A stretch of DNA of 64,000 nucleotides, taken from NCBI GenBank assembly GCA_018894105.1, contig CM032122.1:30659404-30723403 (forward strand). Reading direction: 5' to 3'. This DNA is from Jacaranda mimosifolia (Eukaryota > Streptophyta > Magnoliopsida > Lamiales > Bignoniaceae). Under the pieces are notes generated by a model. That model made no database searches. It was not told where the DNA came from and saw nothing but the letters and a program-made list of their open reading frames with translations. Within the stretch, counting starts at the first letter, position 1. Each line of letters begins with the position of its first letter. A program made the position numbers and the translations under genes. Of the stretch, positions 48,123 through 59,368 are shown in pieces.

Positions 48123-48288
48123 CGCCGAGTCCAATTGCGTGGGCCTGTGATCCGAGTATGGGCGATGTAGGAACCGAAACAACTACGATTGCACCAATTT
48201 TAGCCCTACATCAGGGGTGGATTCGAGACCGCGGGGGTACTCAGATCAGATTGAGGACGATCACCCTGCTCAATAAAAAAAAAGCAAA
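48123..48288 (+). mobile_element. SINE-like short retroelement with 20-bp target duplication
   Basis: A GC-richer 166-bp insert ends in an A-rich tail (CAATAAAAAAAAAGC) and is flanked by a perfect 20-bp direct repeat (48103-48122 and 48289-48308, AACTTTTTAAATATTATTTT). A 3' A tail plus a long variable target duplication is the signature of LINE-machinery retroposition. A word close to a pol III B box, GGATTCGAGACC, lies at 48219-48230, but it is further from the 5' end than in classic tRNA-derived SINEs and I see no clear A box at the expected distance. It could be a SINE or a retroposed RNA of another kind. Confidence 0.75.
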
Positions 48289-48308
48289 AACTTTTTAAAT
48301 ATTATTTT

Positions 48309-49243
48309 AATAAAGCATAATTTCCAAACTATTACTCTTTCAAAATTATTTCCCATATTATTATTTTTTTTGCCACATGTATTTTCATGTAAGCAAAAAT
48401 TGATTAGTTGGAATTCATATTTCTTTTTCTTATTTCATAGGGCAACCAAGATTTATTGATTGAAATTTATTGGAGTTGTGATTCAGTTCTTCTTTCCTAA
48501 AGAGGGAGAGAGTCAGAGACATGAGTGAGCATTTGGGTCTCCACCTCATTTTTCTTTTTTCTTTATTAATAAAATAGTAGTCACATTAATTAGAATACAG
48601 AATCTTATTCAACAACAAACAACGAATTTAACAAAAAGAACCAAACAAATGCTCGTACACACACACTTAAATCAATAAGATCATGTTCATGAATTTGGGC
48701 AAAAAATTTGCCAATAAAATTTGGAGATAAATACATGAAATAAGACTATAAGAGTCAGAAATTAATAGAAAAAGAAACAAGTCTTAAAAAATCACATAGT
48801 AAAAAAAAATAAAAATTCACACATTACTTGTGTTAATAAAAAATATTGAACAATAAAAGTTAATATCTCAACAAATTATTTTATTAACTACATAAATCCA
48901 ACAAATAAAGCAAGATCAAAAATCCTAAAAGATTAATTTTCAGCATCAATGAAATTTTATTTTACAAACTCCTACTATAATTTTATGATATTCTAAAAGG
49001 CAAAGGAAAAAAATTAATGATTGGCTCTTACTTTGCTAGTATTAAGATGTGTAGATTAAGGATGAAAAATATAACTAAGCTTATTTGTTACCTTTTTTAA
49101 TTTTGAAAGATGGTGAAATTCCATCGAAAAATAGGTGGTTGGGGGGGGGGGGGGGGCGAAAGTTCCAACAAGTAAAATTCTGGTGAAGTCTTTAAATAAG
49201 AAAAAATTATAAATTTCAATTAATAATTTTTTACCTATATGTG

Positions 49244-49275
<32 letters not shown>

Positions 49276-50052
49276 TGACAATAAGGTAATAATATGATAA
49301 ATGATTTTGAAAGAGTGGTAGTGTCAAAATTAAAATAATATTTTAAAAAAAATAAACAAACAAACAAACTCTCAGGAATTGAACTTTGTTAGTCTATCTA
49401 TGAAATAACTTCAAAACTTTACATGGAACGGTCGGCGAAAGGACAAAAACTCCAACATATTTCATCTCATATCTCTTACAACCAAGTGTGACCAGAGAAC
49501 ATTTATTAAATATTATCAATTGCTAAACCAATTGGATTAATCAATAAAGATTGGTGGTTATGAAAATTATTTGATTGAATGCAATAGTCAACTATATAGG
49601 ACATTCAATTACCTAAAATGAAGGTTGTATAAACTAAACATTACCCTCTACGGCCCTTAATTACATTTTCTCTTATTAATTTATCTACTTCCAAACCTAC
49701 AATTGATTTAAGCATGGAAGGCGTTCGACGAGCCAACTCAACGATCCTAATCTTTGTTTATATTTAATTTTAAAAATAGCTATTGCTCTGAATTGAATTA
49801 AGTAAACAAGAGTCAGCCTAACCAAAGCTCATCAACTCGACCCTAAATTTTATAAGGAGCCTTTTTGTATTCAATCACCATCAAATAAAGTTTCCTAATT
49901 ATTTACTTCACAAAGATGATAGGAAAATCGGACTAAATCTCCCATTCCATCTGCTGTTGCACATTAATATTTATAAGATTGAAAAAAAAGATTCAGTTTT
50001 ATAGAAAAATAAAAAGTAAAAAATAGATTTTTTTTCTTCTTTTCTTTTTTTA
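48309..50052. other. AT-rich intergenic sequence with G16 and (AT)n tracts
   Basis: No supported gene. A run of 16 G lies at 49141-49156 and an (AT)n microsatellite at about 49245-49270. Frame 49056-49367 on the minus strand reads through these tracts and is not a gene. Confidence 0.5.
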
Positions 50053-50060
50053 CCTATTAT

Positions 50061-50419
50061 TAGGGGTGTAGTCAAGTTGAGTCGAGTTGAGTTTAGACAA
50101 AATTTTCGAGCTCGAGCTCGACGACTAGCCGAAAATTTTAAGCCGGAGCTCGGCTTGGTTCGAATTGACAAATGAATTGTAAAATATTGTAGGCTCTATC
50201 TCGCATTCGGAATAAAAAAATAGTAATGTAATATATATTTATTAATAAAATAAAAAATAATATTTAATTATATACTGGCTCGCGAGCCTAGATACAGACG
50301 GCTCGAGATTGGCTCGAATTAGAACTTAAACTCGATTCAGCTCGACTTGAGTTCGAACTATTTCAAGCTCGAACTTGATCGTGAGGCTCGTGAGTCGACT
50401 TGACTCGTTTACACCACTA
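50061..50419. mobile_element. hAT-type MITE abutting the stop codon of the second DUF247 gene
   Basis: Ends TAGGGGTGTAGTCAAGTTGA at left and ...GACTCGTTTACACCACTA at right are inverted repeats of the common plant hAT type. The flanking octamers are cctattat (50053-50060) and cctattac (50420-50427), matching at seven of eight bases. The interior has GCTCGAGCT-rich inverted arms that could form a long stem. The right-hand duplication ends at 50427 and the stop codon of the DUF247 gene occupies 50428-50430, so the element lies in what must be the 3' UTR. Confidence 0.85.
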
Positions 50420-50427
50420 CCTATTAC

Positions 50428-52029
50428 TCATGTCATCCTTTTATGATATAAAAACACACGAGCAAAGCTAAACAACGAGCAAAGGACTTGTAAGCTCACA
50501 AAAAACAGCAGCAGAACAGCAGCCAGCAGTGTCATAAACTGCCATGAGCCAAAAACATGTGCTTTCAAGAACTTCCCAATTCTAACCTTCCATCTCACAT
50601 TGTAGTAATTGTTCACATCTTCAATGACTTTATCCAAGGAGGGCACTTTAGTCAATCTAATAGACTTGCTCATGCCATTCCACAAGTTAGCCACATCTCC
50701 ATCACTCTTCAAATGGTTCAAAACAATCCCTTTTTCCCTTAGCAACTTGACATCCTCCTCAGTATCTATGATCCCATTCATCAATTCTGTATATCGCGTA
50801 AAAATCAACGGCCCTGATGCACTGCAAGCCTCGTATGCCACCAAGTTTCTAATGGCAACCTCCGTGTTTACATCTAAACGAATCGTGGGCAGATGAAATA
50901 TAGCCGTTTTTACATCAAAGTCGATCCCAAAAATTCCAGACTTTGTAACTGAAAATCTAACTCCAGCCCTTGAGAGTTCGGTTACAGAAGGGATTGCTAT
51001 TTCCTCCATCAATGGATGTTTGTCACAATTCTCATTTTCCTGTCCATTTTTCCCATTTTCCTGAGAAAACCACAAGTACTCAATCTGCTTTATCAGTATC
51101 ACCCCTGGAAGATTAGAGACAAATTTCCAGGGCAACTTGAGAAATAATTGAATAAGTTTTGAAGTCAATAGCTTTTTGATCAAGCTCACAGGGCCGCCTG
51201 CCCTGTTTTCACCTTCATTTATATCTTCTTCTGATGCAATTTCAGAAGCCGATCCCTCTAATTCTGGCACAGTCGAACGGTACAAGAAATCCAGCAAATG
51301 AGCACATCTTGTAACCTGGTGAACATCAGGCCATTCTTGGATCGTTTTCACAGGCGAAAGCTCTTTCCCAAACCCGATCAGCATTGGATAAAGCATATCG
51401 TCTGCTTCATCCGAGGATCCTAATTGAAATTCAAGAACTTTTCTTAGTGAAAATAATGGGATTTGATTCTCAAGCATTACAATGTCCCTAAGAACAGCAT
51501 TATAACCCGATTTTTGCCCTGTTTTATCAACCAAATGGGACATTCTTGGAGAAACTTCGGTCCTTATTTTCCCCTTTTCAACAGAAAAAATCTGAAGGAA
51601 CTCCAGCAAGAAACAAGAGTCCACAGCCATCATCCAGGCTAAAGTTTCGCCTTTGAAATTCAAGAACTTGTGGTAGAAGGCCCGAAACTTAGGCTCAAAC
51701 TTGGTTAAATGGTTTACTAGGTTTTGAAATTTGAGGCCCTGGATTTGTTTTTGGGATCTTCTTGCAGCAGCAAGCTTGTACCTTTCCATTTCGTGGAGTT
51801 CGGGTCGATGATGGTGATAAGGGCCTAATGCTACTAGTTGCGGTACGTATGATTCTGGGCTGATGACCGTAAGGGTTTTGGGGATATTGAAAATGGAAAC
51901 TGGGATATCGAATTCTTGTTCGGGATCATCTTCGTCCAGTGCTGTGCGGATGTGGATGATCCAACGTTGTTCGTCGAAGATTGGATTTGAGTTTGGGTTC
52001 TGGTAGGGATGATGGGGAGAAGAAGACAT
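50428..52029 (-). CDS. DUF247 (UPF0481) family membrane protein, paralogue
   Basis: Intact intronless gene; 533 residues from the start chosen here. It is clearly a paralogue of the protein at 40806-42491: both share the MSSS start, a WIIHIR/WVIHVR block, IGPYH-type signature (here LGPYH), HEMERYKLAAA, AVDSCFLLEFL, MLENQIPLFSL, a NLVAYEACSASGPL block, DTEEDVKLLREKGI, KSIRLTKVPSLDKVIEDVN and a C-terminal hydrophobic anchor (within the last 40 residues). An upstream in-frame ATG at 52059 would add ten residues, but the paralogue aligns from the ATG at 52029 (MSSSPHHPYQ against MSSSQYPKLG), so I prefer that one. Function unknown, as for the family. The 3' UTR has been replaced by or extended with a hAT MITE. 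Confidence 0.92.
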   Translation of the reverse strand: MSSSPHHPYQNPNSNPIFDEQRWIIHIRTALDEDDPEQEFDIPVSIFNIPKTLTVISPESYVPQLVALGPYHHHRPELHEMERYKLAAARRSQKQIQGLKFQNLVNHLTKFEPKFRAFYHKFLNFKGETLAWMMAVDSCFLLEFLQIFSVEKGKIRTEVSPRMSHLVDKTGQKSGYNAVLRDIVMLENQIPLFSLRKVLEFQLGSSDEADDMLYPMLIGFGKELSPVKTIQEWPDVHQVTRCAHLLDFLYRSTVPELEGSASEIASEEDINEGENRAGGPVSLIKKLLTSKLIQLFLKLPWKFVSNLPGVILIKQIEYLWFSQENGKNGQENENCDKHPLMEEIAIPSVTELSRAGVRFSVTKSGIFGIDFDVKTAIFHLPTIRLDVNTEVAIRNLVAYEACSASGPLIFTRYTELMNGIIDTEEDVKLLREKGIVLNHLKSDGDVANLWNGMSKSIRLTKVPSLDKVIEDVNNYYNVRWKVRIGKFLKAHVFGSWQFMTLLAAVLLLFFVSLQVLCSLFSFARVFLYHKRMT

Positions 52030-52113
52030 TCTTGATTTGTCTTTTGTGTGTTTTGGCAAATGAATGACTGTTTTAAGTTTATTGAATGAGGGGGTTTAGG
52101 AAAGATTTATGGT

Positions 52114-52721
52114 TCTAAAAATGGATGACATAAATGAAGTTTATAGTTAAGGCTTTTATGTATCACACATAAATGCGTTTGGTGCGAACATTTCATAAAA
52201 TATTCTATAATGTCAAAGCAACCTTAATTGTAGAATTGAAGCGGACTGACCAGACTCTGATATAACTTAAATTGATTTGTGATTTCAATCAGTAAATCGG
52301 TTAGATATTCACATTTAGATTACTCAAATTAAGTCAGTTAATTCAACTATAGTCTAGTTGTCAAGTGCAATCAATTATAAATACTTTTTCATTATTAAAC
52401 ATTGCATTGAATCACTTCAATTGTATCTATTATTCCTGTAACTTTTTTCTTTTATCTTTATTCTCCAAATACTAGTTTAAGTATCGAAAGATATCCATCA
52501 CACATACATTAGTGATTCAAATTGTTTTTTGGCTAAGATGCTCAGTGCTGCTATGCTTTTAAAGTATGGCTTGGGCAAGGAGAAGGCTACATGATCTTGA
52601 ATGCTCTAAATAAAGGATATTGAACACGTGATATATATGCGCACAACTAAACTGGTAGGCAATAAGGGATCTTTATTTGAATTTAGTTTTGTAAAATTTT
52701 TTTTCGGCTTTTTCCCTCTGC
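52114..52721. other. Upstream region of the second DUF247 gene
   Basis: AT-rich. A CATAAATC word on the minus strand around 52106-52113 is a possible weak TATA box about 80 bases from the preferred start. No other feature is visible. Confidence 0.4.
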
Positions 52722-53009
52722 TTGTGCGCACACGTCCCAGCAGGCGTGCGGGCACGTCCGGACACGTCCCGGCACTTGTGCGCGCACGTCCCGGCACCAC
52801 CCGGCAGGCGTCCCGACACGTCCCGGCACCACCCGGCAGGCGTGCGGGCTCGTCCGGACACGTCCCGGCACTACCCGGCAGGCGTCCCGACACGTCCCGG
52901 CACCACCCGGCAGGCGTGCGGGCTCGTCCGGACACGTCCCGGCACCACCCGGCACTTGTGCGCGCACGTCCCGGCACGACCCGGCACTTGTGCGCGCACG
53001 TCCCGGCAC
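52722..53009. repeat. GC-rich, CpG-rich modular minisatellite
   Basis: About 290 bp made of variant units that all start with CACGTCCCGGCAC. Unit lengths are 22, 32, 42, 32, 42, 32 and 32 bp, with two interchangeable tails, one giving GGCGTCCCGA or GGCGTGCGGGCTCGTCCGGA and the other CTTGTGCGCG. The tract is densely CpG-rich in an AT-rich neighbourhood. It lacks stop codons in several frames on both strands, which produces overlapping long open frames (52606-53113). I judge these to be a composition effect, not genes. Confidence 0.85.
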
Positions 53010-53774
53010 CACCAGAATTCTTGCTTTGTTTGCAACTGTGTATTACCTCTAAATTTGAATTTACGGTATAAAGAGAGTTGTATGTTGTGTTTGAAAAGGA
53101 TAACACGCTCCATTAAAGAATATAAAATCTTTTGATTTTTTGCAATAAATAATTTTCAAACTGGAGTTGAATTTCTAAAAGTACGAAAAATAGTTAAGAA
53201 ATTGTTCGGACTACCCCCAATGAAAGTCTTCTGATACTTACATTGGTTAATCAATTGAAAAAGTAAAACCAAGGAATGATATATTGCTCAAGAAAAATTG
53301 TATATGTTAAAAGGAATTTATAGCGTGGTGTCATTTGAGAGGTGATATATTGTAAAAATACCTCAATTTGAAATATAAATTTATTCTGTTAGATTGAATA
53401 AATAAATTAAATGAAATTAACTGGACTCTAATAAAAAAGTGCAAAACTACAAATTGTGAGGTATTTGCACATTTTGTTAGATACCAAAGACATCAAGAAC
53501 TTTTCATAATTTATACTGGTACAATTTTAGACCATAGTAGCATGTTGTTTCAAAAAATAAATAAATAAAGTTGGACGGTCTTTTTAGTAATTCCAGAAAG
53601 GATCACTGGGCCAAAGGTGCAAATTAAGTGATTCCGTATGCCCTGCAACGTTATTTTCAAAAAGTAAAGCGGCTGAAGTGAAAATAGGCTAAAAATAAAA
53701 TTAGAAACCGTGTTCTATATTTTTCCCTGTAAAAAATCTGCAAAAGGAGTTTCTTCGTTCCGTTCACGGCAACC
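53010..53774. other. Intergenic region upstream of the BRIZ-like gene
   Basis: AT-rich with no supported gene. The last 130 bases before the TATA box are less AT-rich and likely contain the promoter. Confidence 0.4.
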
Positions 53775-53783
53775 TATATATAT
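53775..53783 (+). promoter_or_regulatory. TATA box of the BRIZ-like gene
   Basis: CCTATATATATCTG lies about 65 bases ahead of the ATG at 53844. The following C/T- and A-rich leader fits a short plant 5' UTR. Confidence 0.6.
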
Positions 53784-53843
53784 CTGTACAAGAAAGAACG
53801 ATTTCTCCCATCTCCCGCGAAACTCATACACAAAAATAGAAAA

Positions 53844-56800
53844 ATGTTGGAAAAGACTTCAACTAGTACGAGCGCGGCTACCGGAGCTTCGCCGGATGAT
53901 TTGTTCCGGCCGTCGGCTGCCGTTGGTTCAACCGCAGATTCCTCTACGTCTTCAACTGCTCAGACGTTGCACTTCTCTTCCGGAAACCCTAGAATCGAAG
54001 AGATCAGAGGCGTCATGCATCTCTACCGCGACGATGTGGCTTCATCCTCCGCTCAACTTCCAGTTAATCGAATTTACTTTTTAAGTCATTCAATTTCAGC
54101 CCGTTATCTCCGTGTTTAGGTTATAATATTGAAGGGAAAATATATAGACTTCATTGAACCTAATTATTATTTCGTCTGCTTTGTTGAGCTGTTGCATTTG
54201 AGAATATGCCTTATGCAAAATTGCACGATCGGAAGTATTTTTCTCTTCAAATATTTCGTTTGAGCAAGTTTAATGAATAATATTACTGCTAGAGGTGTCG
54301 TTATTACTGTACTAGTATTATATTAGTTGCGGTGGAAGATATTTGGAATGAGCTAGGGCGTGGTACAAGGTTCTTTTAATTTCTATTTTTTAAGAAAAAA
54401 TCGTATTGAGTTGGAGTCGTCCTAAATTTACAAGCAATAGGCTAACAAACGAAGGTCATAATTGTCAACAGTGTTTATAATTAACTTATTTTTAAATCTT
54501 TGCCGGTGCAGAATTTTCTTCTATCTTGAATCTATTCTGTTCTTTAGTGTAACATGTATTTTGCACTAATTAATTTATCATAATAACATTGACTATTTAA
54601 GGATTGGTTTGTAAAAAGAGTGAAACCTTGTGGCATTACTTAAACGGTTTGCTTGTTAAATGGACAGGATATCAGGGAGAAATAAAAATAGTTCGTCTTG
54701 TTGTGTGCATAATGCTCTTGTTAATAACAATACGTGAAGATTTTTTTCCCCCTTAATATTTTGAATGTTTGATGGTAATCTGTAATTGCTTATTAAGATG
54801 ACTATCTAGAGTAACTCTTTAATGCCTTTTAGGTTGAGAGACAGCCTCTTATTTGCGTACTTGGGGTGCCCAATCACATGACATATGCAGATTTTTGTCA
54901 GTTCTGTGGTTCGTTTATTCATCACATGTTGGAAATGCGAATTGTCAGGTAGGTTCATGAAGTTAATGGCAGATTTGTTGTCTGTCTCATATCTCATCAT
55001 GATTTTTGTTATCTATGGTAATTCAGGACTGAGGAGTTGGAGGATCACTACAGTATTTTGATAAGGCTTGATGATCAAAATTCAGCAGATTCTTTTTACA
55101 AGCATTTCAATGGAAAGCGTTTTTCATCTCTTGAGGTATTTTCTGCTCTTTATGGTTGTCTATCTTCTCTTAAATGTTAACGATTTCATGAAGAACTGTG
55201 CACCTTACTCTTAATCGTTGTCGCTTTGAACACAGGAGGAGACCTGCCATCTGTTTTTCACTGTAGATATACAGTATACTGGATCCATTGAGCACTCACA
55301 GCCTACCCCTACCAGCTCCATAGAGCAGCCTTCTTGTCCAGTTTGTCTTGGTATTGTTTTTGAATTTCCATTCTGGAAAACAAGACTTTAGTTCTGGGTA
55401 AATTGTAGATTTTTTGAATTCACTTGCCATTTAGATCACAATGTTGATTGGAGGTTAGATGTTGGTGGTGACATATTTCTCTGTGTTTGACTAACCCCTA
55501 ATATGTAAAGATGCACAAGTTCTTTAATCTAAATAGCCAATCTTTAAAGGTCAGGCTTTCAATATAATTTAAACCACTTGTGATGGTTATACTGAAGATT
55601 TCTCATAAACTGAAACAAGATTCAATGAAATTAGACCACCAGTATTAGGTACTCAAAATGGAGAGCCTAAACCACTTGACTAACATTGTTTGTCGAGATT
55701 TTTAGTGTTTGATACCTATTTTTGGTTGTGCTTTCAGTTAGAGCTTGTGGTTCTGGAAGATATCAGTTACATTGATGTATTAATATTTAGTCTCTAGGTG
55801 TGTTCTTTTCTTTTTTCACTTTATTGCAGTGATATATATATTAATTGCCAGTGCAAAAAACTAGTTGACTCTTTTGACTCAATTGCTCTAGGGTGTCCAT
55901 TTCATCTTTCACTTTGTAGTTGTGATGCATATAATGCATGATAACTAACTAAGTTTTCAAGTCAAATGGCTTGTGTTCATATATTCTTATTATTGCCACT
56001 TGCAGAGAGGCTAGACCAAGATACAGGTGGAATTCTTACTACAATCTGCAATCACTCCTTTCACTGCTCTTGTATTTCTAGATGGACAGATTCTTCTTGC
56101 CCGGTGGGTACTATTTTATCACCATGAAATAATTATCACTTAGGGTTGTCATGCCTAAGCTAAGCTTTTCTAGAGATGGAAATTCATTTTTTCTTAATAA
56201 CTGCTGCTAGGTGCTTTTGGGGATCGCTTGTGTTTAAGTCTAGGTTTACTATATCTAGATGAAGATGATACAAGTTCTTCTTCGATGTTGCTCTAATAAC
56301 TCACTCGAACTAAGAAGGTGTTTGCTCAAGCTTATTTAAAATATTTTATAAGCTTTTTTTATCTTATAAGATATTTTTGAAACTTACAAGATGCTAGATC
56401 TTATTTTAAAAGTAAGATCTTGAAGATTTTGGATATAATAAGATGTTGGAGTTTATAAGATATGAGTAGTGACAATTTGTAATTAACATGGTTGAAATTA
56501 TAAGAGTTTGTTAAGATCAAAATAACTTCTAAGACGCTAACATTTTATTTTGGAAGTTTATAAGATTTTTTTTAAAAATTTATCAAACACTTTGTAACAT
56601 CTTATAACTTCCCAAATATCTTATAAGATGTTTAGAAGAACTTCTAAGCTCAGCCAAACATTCTCTAAGTCTTATTCCATGCTCAAGTGGTTTAAAGGCT
56701 CAAGTTGAAGTTTATTAAATTATTTGAACTGTTTTTTTCTTGTTTCATCTTGGAGTGATTAGATATAACCATTATGTATCTAAAGTTATGGGGTTGGGGA

Positions 56801-58969
56801 ATTGCATTGCATTCTAGTTCTTTTATACCTGTGGGTTCTAACCGCTGCCTATCTGCTGCTTATGCTAGCTAGGTTTACATCATGTGCTTTTGCTTTAAGG
56901 TGTAAAATAAAATGCCTTTTGGGGTTTCAACTGATGATATTTACTATTTGCAATTTGTTTAGGTATGCCGATATTGCCAGCAACAACCTGAGAAATCAAT
57001 ATGTTATATTTGTCAAACTTCAGAAAACCTTTGGATGTGTGTCATATGTGGCTTTGTTGGCTGTGGGAGGTATAGAATCTGTTTTCCTGTTAAGGAGGCT
57101 ATATTCTGATATATTCCAGTAAAAATTGAGTCAAAGAGGTAATGTTTTATGTAGCTTTTCATCACTTAATTTGGTGTAGGTACAAAGAAGGACATGCCAT
57201 AAGCCATTGGAAAGAAACAGAACACTGCTATTCCCTTGAACTGGAAACACAACGAGTTTGGGACTATGCTGGTGACAACTATGTTCATCGGTTGATCCAA
57301 TCTAAAACTGACGGAAAATTGGTTGAGTTAAACCACCATTGCGTCAATAATAGTGATGGTTGCGGTGATTGTACTGGATACAGTGGCACTCTTTTGGACA
57401 GTGAAGTTGAATATGTAACTTTAGCTTTAGACTCTTCTTCTTTTATGCATCACAATTTGATCTTTATTTGGTTGCATTTTAGTCTATTTGTTGCGATTCC
57501 TTCACAATTTCAATATTTCTTGATGCAGATAGTGAATGAGTACAATGAGCTTCTTACTTCGCAACTTGAAAACCAGAAAAATGTAAGTTCCTCTGTCTAT
57601 TAATCAGCAAGAAGGTTTCGTTTCAACCAAACTAATAGATACTTTCATCTCAAGCTGTATTGATTTACTAAAATATAATGGAGGTTGTGCATATCTTGGA
57701 ATTAGCACTGGAAGTAGCTTCTTGTTGTCTTCATTTCAATTTTTCCCTAGTTTACTGTCATATATTGAAGATGATAACACATTTGCTTGCTCTACACGCT
57801 CTCTCTACTTTGGTCACAGTATTTTGAATCTTTACTGCAAGAAGTCGAAGAAGACACTGAAAGAGAATCTTCTGTGGCTGTCGAGAAAGCTTTGGGTCAA
57901 AATTCAAAATTGCTGAAATTGCAGGCTAAGCTAGACAAATGCATTGAAGAAAAGAGATTTCTTGATGATGTGAGTAAATTTGAACAAATATATCTTTTCA
58001 TGTATGGTTAGGCAATTAACAAATATAGAGTTTCAGTACAGAGTTGTTTATTTGGGTCATTATGGTCCTTAATTATGTTGCTTTTTCTCATGCAGATCAA
58101 TGAAAATCTTTTGAGGAACCAAGGCATATGGGAATCTAAGATAGCAGAAATCGAGGAAAGGTAATATACTCCTTCAGCCAGGATGTGAAGGGCAGCAATA
58201 ATGATTTTCCGGCTTTTAGGGTCCACTGAGTTAATGGGCCTTTTGCTGTAAAAATGCACATATATAAGTAGCCACTATCAAGAAACAGCACATTGTATTT
58301 ACGTCAAGGTGCTCTTACTTGGTCAAGATATTACTTACCTTTGCTGTTGTGCACGTCTGCATACATTTGTTAGACTTGATGCATCAGCAATCAACTTGAG
58401 GTTTTGTAAAACCTTTGTTCAGTTGTCACATAAATGGGATTTTGAAAAAATACAATTTCTCATCCGCGAAAGGAGAATTGCAGTTAACTCAACTAGAACT
58501 TTCTTAGAATTCAGACTTTTCACGAGTTTTTGCTAATGCTTGGATTAGACTTCCATCCTATTGTTTTACCACTTTTTCCTACAGAATTCTCACTTAAATT
58601 CAATATGTTTTCTGGATCATGTAATGGGTCTGATCTTTTTATCTATGTTAGGGAAAAGAAACTTCTGAAGCCAAAGGACGAAAAGATTGAAGAACTGGAG
58701 GAGCAGGTATGCTTCTTTTTCATTGGTTTCCATCGGTATAATTTCCAAAAGTACCACAAATTACTGATGAATCTCTGATTTCCCCGATTGAGCACTTGCA
58801 GCTAAGAAGTCTGATGGCATGCCTGGAAACTGAGAATGCAGAGCAACATCCCACAACTTCAGATGAGCTGAAGGACGGTGGTGTTTCACCCGTAGTTGCA
58901 GAATCATCTTCTAAAAGCAGCAGCAGAGGGGCCCGAAAAACATCCGGTCAAAGAAAAAATAAGGGATGA
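53844..58969 (+). CDS. BRIZ2: BRAP2 RING ZnF-UBP domain protein (BRIZ-type E3 ubiquitin ligase)
   Basis: Twelve exons: 53844-54062, 54833-54948, 55027-55135, 55236-55350, 56006-56103, 56963-57069, 57180-57414, 57529-57582, 57820-57969, 58096-58160, 58652-58706, 58802-58969. Joined they give 1491 bases in one frame, 496 residues, the size of Arabidopsis BRIZ proteins. All introns are GT/AG and phases agree; exon 1's donor (GTTAAT) is weak. Domains: N-terminal [19 protein letters not shown] segment; BRAP2 RRM-like domain (about 73-165, with [14 protein letters not shown]); RING (Cys182 to Cys221; [17 protein letters not shown]); UBP zinc finger (about 223-310, with [18 protein letters not shown] and [17 protein letters not shown]); coiled coil (about 325-450); basic tail. 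Known role: BRIZ1 and BRIZ2 form a complex needed for seed germination and ligate ubiquitin. I choose BRIZ2 because the N-terminus resembles it, but BRIZ1 is not excluded. Intron 5 hosts a MITE. Confidence 0.93.
56316..56663. mobile_element. hAT-like MITE in intron 5 of the BRIZ-like gene
   Basis: Inverted ends GGTGTTTGCTCAAGCTTA and, reversed, GAATGTTTGGCTGAGCTTA enclose AT-rich sequence with many TCTTATAAGATAT words. Flanking octamers actaagaa and tctaagtc share only the core ctaag, so it is old. Reading frames of the gene are not affected. Similar to the probable MITE at 14205-14660. Confidence 0.65.
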
Positions 58970-59368
58970 ACTGCTGGTAGCTGCCTCTTCGTTTGTTGAC
59001 CTTTGGGTTTAGACTGTTCTAACTGAAACATTGGTTATTGGATATGTGAAATCTTATATTGTTTGACTCTAGAGAGATATCATGGAGTTTTCCGAAGCAA
59101 ATATAAAGAGCGACGTGTCTCGTCTCATCGGCCCTTCTTGTTTAATGGTAAATATGAGCCGAGCGCCCATGTAGTTACGGAAATTCCGTTCCTTAATGTG
59201 TCATATTTCTGCTCCACGCCATAACTAAGGCTAGCTCCGAAGCTCTTAATTTCAAATACGGTGATGTGGTTTCTCATCGAACAGAGATAAAATGATAAGT
59301 TTTAATCACAAGTTAAGTGATGTGAGATGTTGGAAATGAATTTTCAAAGTGAATATTAAAGGCGTCAA
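58970..59368. other. 3' UTR and flank of the BRIZ-like gene
   Basis: Less AT-rich for about the first 300 bases, as expected for a 3' UTR. No canonical AATAAA is evident; AATATAAAG near 59099 is a possible plant near-upstream element. Confidence 0.4.

Noticed and set aside
52606..53135. Several long overlapping open frames on both strands with Arg/Pro/Gly-rich repeats
   Set aside because: They all read the same CpG-rich minisatellite; absence of stops in several frames is a composition effect, and no codon or domain signal favours one frame.
53710..54084. 124-codon frame overlapping exon 1 of the BRIZ-like gene
   Set aside because: Out of frame with the conserved BRIZ protein; it is a shadow of the 5' UTR and exon 1.
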